64,000 nucleotides of DNA, from assembly GCA_965206125.1 (NCBI GenBank), contig CBDBIN010000032.1, positions 1-64,000 on the forward strand, read 5' to 3'. The DNA comes from CAXWPM01 sp965206125 (GTDB taxonomy: Bacteria > Acidobacteriota > Terriglobia > 20CM-2-55-15). The notes beneath the pieces were generated by a model, which was given only the letters and a program-made list of their open reading frames with translations, was not told the origin of the DNA and did no database searches. The position numbers were made by a program, and so were the translations under genes. Positions 57,954 to 64,000 of this stretch are shown here, piece after piece; the first letter of the stretch is position 1; every line of letters starts with the position of its first letter.

Positions 57954-60287
57954 CTATTGTAGTGGATAGACCTTGGCAGACGGCACAATTTCCTGGATGA
58001 GTTCCAGCAGGTGCGGATGGCAGGTAAAAAGCAGAATCTGGTGCGTCTCCGAGAGGTCCCGGACCGCATCGATCGACCGGCGGGTCCGGACGGGATCGAA
58101 ATTGACAAAGATATCGTCGAAGACGATCGGCAGCGGTTCCACATGCCGGGAATACTCACCGACCAGCGCGAGCCGCATGGCCAGGTACAGCTGTTCGCCG
58201 GTCCCACGGCTCAGGTTCGCGGGATTCACACGCCGGCCGGCCTCGGATTCCACGAGGATCTCGGTCGAACCGAGAGGGGCAATCACGCGAACCCAGCGCC
58301 CGTCAGACATGTTGCAGAAGAACTTCGATGCCTGCCGGAGAACTTCAGGCTGCCGCTCGGTCTCATAGACTCTTCGAGTTTCGTCGAGCAGCGTCCGGCA
58401 CAACGTCAGGACCGCCCATCTCTCGGATGCGTCGTCGATGCGAGCCAGAATGGCCTCTTGCCGCAACCGCGCTCGCGATCGCTCTTCGCTACGTCCGAGA
58501 GAACCTATCCGCTCCTCGAGTCTGCCGACATCCGCGCGTGCCTGGCCGAGCAATTCATCCATGCGCACGAGCTCCTGAGCGGCTTCGCTGAGAACTCGAT
58601 CGTCCGAAACATCTGCTGGATCCACGCCTTCGACGGGCGCCACGTCCCCCGACGGTGTCCGGGCCAGGTTCGTGAGCAGTTCCTGGCGTTGCCGAAACAG
58701 CTCCGCCCGCCTGAAGAAGTCACTCTCCGATGGCGCACCAGCCTCTACCAACAGTCCAGCAACACTCTTGCCGTTATCGCGGATCCGGCTCCGAATCCCG
58801 TCCCCCGTCCGGTCCTCGCCGGCCATCGCTTCATCGATCACCCGGATCCGATCGGCGATCTGGTTCAACCGCTCGGCACGCTCTTCGGCCCGGCCCAGGT
58901 CCCCCGGAGTGAAGTCCACCTTCCCGGTCAGACCCGAGATGGTGGCCAGCAGCTCCGCCCTCCTGGCCCCGGCTTGACCGACTTCCCCGGACGCCGCGCG
59001 GAGTCGGTCGGTGGCCCGGGCAAGCTCGGTTGAGATCCGCCGCACATTGGCGAGCTTGCCGCGATACCACCACGCCAGAACAACGATGATGCCCGCCACG
59101 GCGGCCGCTATCTCAGGTCGATCGGCATAGATAAAACCGGCGGAGACGATACCCACCAGGGTCATGAAAGCGCCCATTGCGACCGCCGACGGCGGTTGGG
59201 CCGCCTCTAGCCGGGACATCACCGCGGCTCGTTCGCCGGCGGCGGCATCGCGTGCTGCGGACGCCGCCCGGACGATCTCATCGGTGGCCTCCCTTCGCGG
59301 CAGGAGGGTGCGCAGAGATTCCACCGCCCGGGTACGTCGTATCAGTTCCTGCGGGTTGTACTCCGAGGCAAGGTCCACGCGCTCGGATCGCTGTGCCCGA
59401 CATTCGCTCTCGTGTTGGGCGAGTTCCGCGTCGAGAAGGCGACGCTGATGGAGCAACATGTTCAGCCGCTCCACGCCTCCGTCCGGGAATCGTTCTACGG
59501 CTTCCACCGAATCCAGCGCTCGCTGGATCTCTTCGCGTCGGCGCCGGTGCGGTTCGGTCTCACGAAGCTTCTCGTAGTAGGCGACCTTCTTGCGGAGACC
59601 CTCAGCGGACGCCCCGAGTTCTGCCACCTCGGCGTCCAGTCTGGTCCGCTCGTCGTGGGCCTGGATGTAGGCCTCCGGCTCGCCTTCGGTCCGGTCGAGT
59701 TCATCACGCACGGATTCGAGTTCCTTCAGGGCGCGGTTGATCGTCGAGGTCTGACCACGGGGAAGAAACAAACTGCTCCGGCGTTCCTCGAGGTCCTTCC
59801 AGACCGCACTCCATCGCTTGGCACCGACGCCCAGGCCCGCTCCGGAAATATGAGCGGCGACTTCGCTGTCTTCGAGGGTCCGAAAGTGCTCGAGTTCCTC
59901 CAGGCCGAACGCAAAGACGTTGTGATACAGCGTGCGGGTTGTCCCGCACATCAACTGTTCGAGCATCCGCTCATCGTCCGTGCCCCCGTCGTGGTGTACC
60001 AGAACTTTGCCACGGACGTGACGGCCGGCGGTTCGCTCGATGCGAACGCGGCCTTGGGCGCATTCGACCCGGAGCCAGCCCCCGTGATTCCCCCCGGCGA
60101 GTGGTTCATAACGGCGGGGATGGTTTCTCCGCTCGAACCCGAACAGGACCGAACGGATGAAACTCATCAAGGTCGTCTTGCCGGCTTCGTTTCCGCCTAC
60201 AAAGACGTTGAAGTGATCCGACAGGCCTTCCCACTGGCGGTCATGCCAGACGCCAAAGCCATCGACCAGGATGTCTTGGATCTTCAT
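57954..60287 (-). CDS. YhaN-like AAA ATPase (SbcC/Rad50 type)
   Basis: 777 aa from ATG 60287. N-terminal FNVFVGGNEAGKTTLMSFIRSVLFG is Walker A; the C-terminal signature is LSRGTGEQLYLAMRLALV and Walker B PIVFDDIFVNFD. Between lies about 500 residues of coiled coil (many E, R, L heptads) interrupted by a hydrophobic hairpin AMGAFMTLVGIVSAGFIYADRPEIAAAVAGIIVVLAWWY, typical of YhaN. It pairs with the phosphoesterase gene 17 bp upstream as an MR-like DNA-processing complex. Confidence 0.92.
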   Translation of the reverse strand: MKIQDILVDGFGVWHDRQWEGLSDHFNVFVGGNEAGKTTLMSFIRSVLFGFERRNHPRRYEPLAGGNHGGWLRVECAQGRVRIERTAGRHVRGKVLVHHDGGTDDERMLEQLMCGTTRTLYHNVFAFGLEELEHFRTLEDSEVAAHISGAGLGVGAKRWSAVWKDLEERRSSLFLPRGQTSTINRALKELESVRDELDRTEGEPEAYIQAHDERTRLDAEVAELGASAEGLRKKVAYYEKLRETEPHRRRREEIQRALDSVEAVERFPDGGVERLNMLLHQRRLLDAELAQHESECRAQRSERVDLASEYNPQELIRRTRAVESLRTLLPRREATDEIVRAASAARDAAAGERAAVMSRLEAAQPPSAVAMGAFMTLVGIVSAGFIYADRPEIAAAVAGIIVVLAWWYRGKLANVRRISTELARATDRLRAASGEVGQAGARRAELLATISGLTGKVDFTPGDLGRAEERAERLNQIADRIRVIDEAMAGEDRTGDGIRSRIRDNGKSVAGLLVEAGAPSESDFFRRAELFRQRQELLTNLARTPSGDVAPVEGVDPADVSDDRVLSEAAQELVRMDELLGQARADVGRLEERIGSLGRSEERSRARLRQEAILARIDDASERWAVLTLCRTLLDETRRVYETERQPEVLRQASKFFCNMSDGRWVRVIAPLGSTEILVESEAGRRVNPANLSRGTGEQLYLAMRLALVGEYSRHVEPLPIVFDDIFVNFDPVRTRRSIDAVRDLSETHQILLFTCHPHLLELIQEIVPSAKVYPLQ

Positions 60288-60304
60288 CGGGGACTCGTCA
60301 GTGG

Positions 60305-61519
60305 CTAATCGAGCAGCATGTCGACGCCCAGTCCGCCTGCCTTCTCGATCCATTCGGCAATGCGGACGTCGTCGGGAGCCGACAGCCCACGCTTCCTGAA
60401 CAGAGGGTGCAGGCTCACCGCCAGCTCTTCACGGTAGGACGGATCTTCTCGGGCACGTTGGACGAGTTTCAAAAAGTCGCCGATGATCGGTTCGTTCTCG
60501 ATGAGTCGGTCCCGGCTGAGGCCGGGGCCGGTCGCGATACGCACCGCCTCGACTTCTACGAAGGGTTCCATCACGGCGGACAACTCCTCGGCCATACCCT
60601 CGCGTTGAAGGTCGCCGTGAAGCGGGCCCGAGCCGCTGAGGCGACACCGGACGACGGTCGGTCCTTCAAAGCCTTCCGCAATCCGGCGCGCGTTCTCGCG
60701 GAGGCCCTCGGCCAGACTGTCCATCCGTGTGTGGTCCGCGATCGAAAGGTTCAGCGTCGCCCACCGGACGACGGCGGTCTCGATGAACTTCAAGCGGGTT
60801 TGCCCTTTAGTCCCGACGTCGACCTGGAAGCAGCCCCGCGGGCCTGTTTCCCGCGCGTGACGCCCTTGCGGATTCCCCGGGTAGACGATTGCCGGCGATG
60901 CCGAAAGCACGGCACGGTTGTGCACGTGACCGAGCGCCCAGTAGTCGAACCCGGCCTCCATCAGATCCTCGACAGGCGCCGGAGCGTAGTCGGCATGACC
61001 AGTCTGGTGACCGATGTTCGCATGGAGTAGCGCGATCGAGTAGACGTCGCCCAAGGTCGGCCGGAAGGAACGCGCCAGGTTTTCGGTCACACGTTCCTTC
61101 GTGTAGCTCATTCCCGTGATGCGGGCGATCTCACGCCCCTTGCGGACGACTGGTTGCGCCCGGGCCTCGCCGTCGAAGACGAGAACGTTCGGAGGCATGC
61201 TGAATTCGGCGCCCCAACCATTAAGAGGGTCGTGATTGCCGTGGACGATGTAGGCTCCGATGTCGTGCTCGGCCAGTCGCTCCATCTGACATCGAAACTC
61301 GACGAGCGCGCGCAGACTCCGATCCCGCGAGTCATAGAGGTCCCCGGCAAACACGACGAAGTCCGCTCGGGACTCGACCGCGTGGCCTACTATCCGTTCC
61401 AGGGCCTGGAAAGTTGCCGAGTGGAGGGTGGAACCGAGCCGAGGAGAAGTCTCTGCCAGCCCCCGGAACGGGCTGTCCAGATGCAGGTCGGCGGCGTGGA
61501 TGAAGCGAAACGTTCTCAT
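60305..61519 (-). CDS. YhaO-like DNA exonuclease/metallophosphoesterase (SbcD type)
   Basis: 404 aa. Calcineurin-like motifs in order: HAADLHLDSPF (DxH), VFAGDLYDSRD (GDxxD), YIVHGNHDPLNG (GNHD), YAPAPVEDL and YWALGHVHNRAV (GHxH). A C-terminal DNA-binding part follows. Mre11-family enzyme that works with its AAA partner in double-strand end processing. Usual length for YhaO. Confidence 0.93.
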   Translation of the reverse strand: MRTFRFIHAADLHLDSPFRGLAETSPRLGSTLHSATFQALERIVGHAVESRADFVVFAGDLYDSRDRSLRALVEFRCQMERLAEHDIGAYIVHGNHDPLNGWGAEFSMPPNVLVFDGEARAQPVVRKGREIARITGMSYTKERVTENLARSFRPTLGDVYSIALLHANIGHQTGHADYAPAPVEDLMEAGFDYWALGHVHNRAVLSASPAIVYPGNPQGRHARETGPRGCFQVDVGTKGQTRLKFIETAVVRWATLNLSIADHTRMDSLAEGLRENARRIAEGFEGPTVVRCRLSGSGPLHGDLQREGMAEELSAVMEPFVEVEAVRIATGPGLSRDRLIENEPIIGDFLKLVQRAREDPSYREELAVSLHPLFRKRGLSAPDDVRIAEWIEKAGGLGVDMLLD

Positions 61520-61688
61520 TACCTTAAGTCTGCTGGGAAAACAGGACAGAACTGGTCCGAGCGTGCCCCACGACGGTTGCGGTAAACTAGACCAATCCGT
61601 CTCTTGTAGCGGCGCCCTATGAGCGCCGAAATCGGTGGACCTGCAATTCGGCGGCTACCTTCGAACACCGCCACAGGAGGAACCGAAG

Positions 61689-62450
61689 TTGAAGCACCTG
61701 GTCTTGTTGCGTCACGGCCAAAGCACCTGGAACAAGGAGAACCGGTTCACTGGATGGACGGATGTCGGGTTGAGTGAGCAGGGCGCCGATGAAGCCCGCC
61801 ATGCGGGCCGGCTGATGCGGGATGAGGGCTACGGCTTCGACATTGCCTTTACATCCCTGCTCCACAGGGCGATCAAGACGCTTTGGCTGGCGCTGGAAGA
61901 GATGGATCTGATGTGGATTCGGGTCGAGCGATCCTGGCGTCTGAACGAGCGGCACTACGGCGACCTTCAGGGCGCCAACAAACTGGAGACGGTGGAACGC
62001 TTCGGCGCAGAGCAGGTTCACATCTGGCGCCGGAGCTATGACATCCCACCTCCGGCTCTCAACCCTGATGATGACCGGAACCCGGCAAAGGATCCCAGGT
62101 ATTCCGGTTTGAAGCGCGATGAGATTCCACTGACCGAGAGCCTCGCGCTAACCGTGGAGCGTGTCCTGCCATACTGGCACGAGCGCATTGCGCCGACTCT
62201 CAAGACGGGTCAGCGCGTCCTGGTGGCTTCGCACGGCAACAGCCTGCGTGCTCTGGTGAAGCACCTGGACGGCATCTCCGACGAGGACATCGTCGGACTG
62301 AACATCCCTACGGGAATCCCGCTGGTCTACGAACTGAACGACGATCTGACCCCAATCCGACACTTCTATCTGGGCGACCCGGACGCCGTCGAAGCCGCCA
62401 CCCGGGCCGTGGCAAACCAGACCACAATCCGACAGAACCGGGAACGGTAG
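61689..62450 (+). CDS. gpmA: 2,3-bisphosphoglycerate-dependent phosphoglycerate mutase
   Basis: 253 aa. The TTG at 61689 is the start because AGGAGGAA lies 6 bp upstream and the protein then opens LKHLVLLRHGQSTWNKENRFTGW, as in GpmA. The phospho-His is in RHGQST; NERHYGDLQG, RRSYDIPPP and LVASHGNSLRALVKHLDG complete the site. It interconverts 3- and 2-phosphoglycerate in glycolysis. The last residues (IRQNRER) and the stop codon are encoded by the arm of a palindromic repeat. Confidence 0.95.
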   Translation: MKHLVLLRHGQSTWNKENRFTGWTDVGLSEQGADEARHAGRLMRDEGYGFDIAFTSLLHRAIKTLWLALEEMDLMWIRVERSWRLNERHYGDLQGANKLETVERFGAEQVHIWRRSYDIPPPALNPDDDRNPAKDPRYSGLKRDEIPLTESLALTVERVLPYWHERIAPTLKTGQRVLVASHGNSLRALVKHLDGISDEDIVGLNIPTGIPLVYELNDDLTPIRHFYLGDPDAVEAATRAVANQTTIRQNRER

Positions 62451-62582
62451 TGACCGGGTAGAAGTCACACCCAACCAACGCTGTCACCGCTCTGGGTTCT
62501 GGAAGGGGGATTACCCCGTCGCTACCGCTCTGGGTTCTGGCTTTGGAAGGGGATTTACCCGGTCACTACCGTTCCCGGTTCT
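62434..62582. repeat. 149-bp palindromic element with perfect 27-bp inverted arms
   Basis: Left arm 62434-62460 (begins AGAACCGGGAACGGTAG) and right arm 62556-62582 are exact reverse complements. Two degenerate inner copies of CACCGCTCTGGGTTCTGG and CTACCGCTCTGGGTTCTGG lie between. The left arm includes the gpmA stop codon. The same family makes the array at 33902. Confidence 0.85.
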
Positions 62583-62592
62583 GGCTGGGCGC

Positions 62593-62621
62593 TTGACAGA
62601 ACGATCGTTCGTTTGTATAAT
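62593..62621 (+). promoter_or_regulatory. Sigma-70 promoter of the TetR gene
   Basis: Perfect consensus TTGACA (62593-62598), 17-bp spacer and TATAAT (62616-62621). Transcription should start near 62628. Confidence 0.85.
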
Positions 62622-62637
62622 TCGTACGATCGTTCGT
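62600..62637. promoter_or_regulatory. Double TetR operator overlapping the promoter
   Basis: ACGATCGTTCGT occurs twice, at 62601-62612 inside the -35/-10 spacer and at 62626-62637 over the start site. Each contains a palindromic ACGATCGT core. This position predicts repression by the following TetR protein. Confidence 0.75.
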
Positions 62638-62657
62638 TGAAAGGAATGAGCGCAGTT

Positions 62658-63296
62658 ATGGTCAAGATATCGCATCGAGGAACCCAAACAAGGCAGGAAA
62701 TACTAGAAGTCGCGGTTGATATTGCCTCGGCCGAGGGTCTGGAGGGATTGACCATCGGTCGACTGGCCAAAGAGACCGGGATGAGCAAGAGTGGTCTGTT
62801 CGGCCATTTCGGCTCCAAAGAGGACCTGCAACTGGCCGTAATCGACACGGCACTAAACATTTTTGTCACCCGCATCGTTGAACCTGCTCGGGATACCGAA
62901 CGCGGGATCACCCGACTGCGCAAACTGCTCGACGGCTGGCTGGCCTACGTCGAGGGCACGGTGTTCCGAGGGGGCTGCTTCTTTGCGGCCGCGGCCGCTG
63001 AGTTCGACGGCCGACCGGGCCCGGTCCGGGACCGCATCGCTCACCTGTCGGGACAATGGGTTTCCCTGCTCGAAGAAGAGACGCGCCAGGCCCAGCGTCG
63101 CGGCGAAATCGATGCGGGGCTGGACCCCGGGCAGCTGGTCTTCGAGCTTCATGCCTTCGCGCAGGAGTCAAACTGGGCACACCAGTTGATGGATGCGTCG
63201 GATGCCTTCGACCGGGCGCGCCTCGCGATGGCCGACTGTCTCCGAAGGGCCTCCACTGGGGCCCAAACCACACCAGAGGGACCACAATGGATATAA
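62658..63296 (+). CDS. TetR-family repressor
   Basis: 212 aa from ATG 62658 (GAAAGGA 12 bp upstream); ATG 62646 would add four residues but sits on the ribosome site. HTH: TRQEILEVAVDIASAEGLEGLTIGRLAKETGMSKSGLFGHFGSKEDLQLAVID. The ligand domain includes LLDGWLAYVEGTVFRGGCFFAAAAAEFDGRPGPVRD, the TetR_C_13-like segment. The double operator in its own promoter implies autoregulation. The stop overlaps the next gene by 10 bp. Confidence 0.92.
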   Translation: MVKISHRGTQTRQEILEVAVDIASAEGLEGLTIGRLAKETGMSKSGLFGHFGSKEDLQLAVIDTALNIFVTRIVEPARDTERGITRLRKLLDGWLAYVEGTVFRGGCFFAAAAAEFDGRPGPVRDRIAHLSGQWVSLLEEETRQAQRRGEIDAGLDPGQLVFELHAFAQESNWAHQLMDASDAFDRARLAMADCLRRASTGAQTTPEGPQWI

Positions 63297-63685
63297 AACT
63301 GCTCCGCCGGGCACTCGGCGCGAATGCCGCCTTCTCGGCACTCTCAGGAACCATTCTTCTAATCTGGTCGTCCTGGCTTGCAACAACCTTCGGCCTGTCG
63401 AATCCCATCTTTATTAGCGCCACCGGCGTCGGCCTGCTGTTGTTTTCGGCTGGCCTTGTCCGCAACGCTACTCGTCGAAGGGTCAATCTGGGAGAGGCCC
63501 GCATGACGGTCGCGCTCGACGTGTCCTGGCTGGCCGGCAGCATCCTACTCCTTGCCGCCGGTGTCTTGAACCGCGAAGGCAACTGGGCACTTCTGGTCGT
63601 GGGTGACATCGTCCTGGCCCTCGCGATCCTCCAGGCGATTGGCATTCGGCGGGCGGACGGCGAGCGTCCTTGGCGCGTTATTTGA
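63287..63685 (+). CDS. Four-helix membrane protein controlled by TetR
   Basis: 132 aa from ATG 63287, 10 bp inside the TetR gene, with GAGGG upstream. Four hydrophobic segments: ALGANAAFSALSGTILLIWSSWLATTFGL, PIFISATGVGLLLFSAGLVR, MTVALDVSWLAGSILLLAAGVL, WALLVVGDIVLALAILQAIG. No family is certain; similar small integral proteins are often the TetR target. Co-transcription implies derepression by the TetR ligand. Confidence 0.8.
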   Translation: MDIKLLRRALGANAAFSALSGTILLIWSSWLATTFGLSNPIFISATGVGLLLFSAGLVRNATRRRVNLGEARMTVALDVSWLAGSILLLAAGVLNREGNWALLVVGDIVLALAILQAIGIRRADGERPWRVI

Positions 63686-63791
63686 CCTAGCCCCTGTTAA
63701 CCAAAACAGCCAAACGGCGTCTTATATACAGAGCGCCGGAACACAATGCCGACGCCGGATGCACGACGAACAAACGCTAGAGGTCAGGGCT

Positions 63792-64000
63792 ATGAGAACT
63801 GGAACAAAAAAGATCGAACAAACCACGACAGACTACCGGGTCGTCGCTCTCCAACCCGAGTTGGGCCAGGCAGCGAACGAATTGGAAGCAGTCCTTCCGC
63901 TCGGTCTCCGGTGTGAGCCTGACCGGAAGCGCCCCGGCTTCTACACAGTCCGGATGGACCGCAGGAGCTACTACATCCACGTGTACGAACCCGGAAAGAC
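63792..64000 (+). CDS. Hypothetical protein, 3' end outside window
   Basis: ATG 63792 with AGAGGTCAGGG just upstream. The visible 69 residues are soluble and mixed alpha/beta: YRVVALQPELGQAANELEAVLPLGLRCEPDRKRPGFYTVRMDRRSYYIHVYEPGKT. No family recognised. The frame is open at the right edge. Confidence 0.5.
   Translation, partial: MRTGTKKIEQTTTDYRVVALQPELGQAANELEAVLPLGLRCEPDRKRPGFYTVRMDRRSYYIHVYEPGK

Noticed and set aside
57954..61519. YhaO/YhaN pair as a phage-defence nuclease system
   Set aside because: Domain order and length are those of ordinary chromosomal DNA-repair pairs, and no other defence gene is adjacent.
1..64000. tRNA, rRNA, origin or prophage
   Set aside because: No cloverleaf with a CCA-type acceptor end, no conserved rRNA stretch, no DnaA-box cluster and no phage structural genes were seen on reading.

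Overview
The window is GC-rich (near 60% by eye), gene-dense bacterial chromosome. Several features point to an Acidobacteriota-like organism (inference): a secreted protein with the acidobacterial type of von Willebrand A domain, a membrane/spermidine-synthase/TPR fusion, a creatininase-like remnant, a CHAT protease next to an ECF sigma factor and zinc-finger anti-sigma, and many short palindromic intergenic repeats. I saw no rRNA, tRNA or CRISPR array.

Layout. 1-5.1 kb: end of an alkaline-phosphatase-superfamily gene, a small secreted NTF2-like protein, a frameshifted formylglycine-generating-enzyme-like gene and a hybrid histidine kinase. 5.1-10.3 kb: housekeeping genes (isopropylmalate-dehydrogenase-family enzyme, the Mrp/DUF971/UbiX run, dCTP deaminase, HU protein, M50 membrane protease). 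10.3-17.5 kb: a LysR regulator divergent from gltB-gltD, with palindromes between them, an arrangement like gltC-gltAB. 17.5-25.5 kb: surface and membrane functions (BNR lipoprotein, rhomboid protease, ArnT-like glycosyltransferase, secreted poly-Gly protein), a DUF1989 protein, a GNAT enzyme and an ArsR-SRPBCC-membrane protein operon. 25.5-28.4 kb: a complete IS4-family element joined to a 3'-truncated IS1380-family element. 28.4-38.3 kb: RNB-domain ribonuclease plus a coupled unknown protein, a zinc-ribbon miniprotein and EamA transporter, a 10-copy minisatellite, a frameshifted VWA gene and the 1060-aa spermidine-synthase fusion. 38.5-44.9 kb: the most interesting locus, an orphan histidine kinase, ECF sigma and zinc-finger/TPR anti-sigma divergent from a Tat-signal protein and a TPR-CHAT caspase-like protease. 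45-52.6 kb: quinone oxidoreductase, cNMP-binding protein and AI-2E exporter, a cysteine-synthase-like enzyme, an internally deleted IS30 element, and an operon of UxaA/SuyAB-like hydro-lyase, malate dehydrogenase, a small Cys protein and GNAT. 53-64 kb: Tat-exported HD protein, cystathionine beta-synthase, MTHFR and a WYL regulator, cupin, the YhaO/YhaN pair, phosphoglycerate mutase, and an autoregulated-looking TetR gene with a membrane protein.

Cross-cutting themes. (1) Short palindromic or mobile elements are common: at least seven types, including a 165-bp MITE and a palindrome family whose arm is tandemly amplified ten times at 33.9 kb. (2) Several genes are broken: single frameshifts in the FGE-like, VWA and SuyA-like genes and possibly at the CHAT N-terminus, and large internal deletions in creatininase and the IS30 transposase. 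The frameshifts may be assembly errors; the deletions look real. (3) Translational coupling by ATGA or GTGA overlaps is common and fixed several start codons here.
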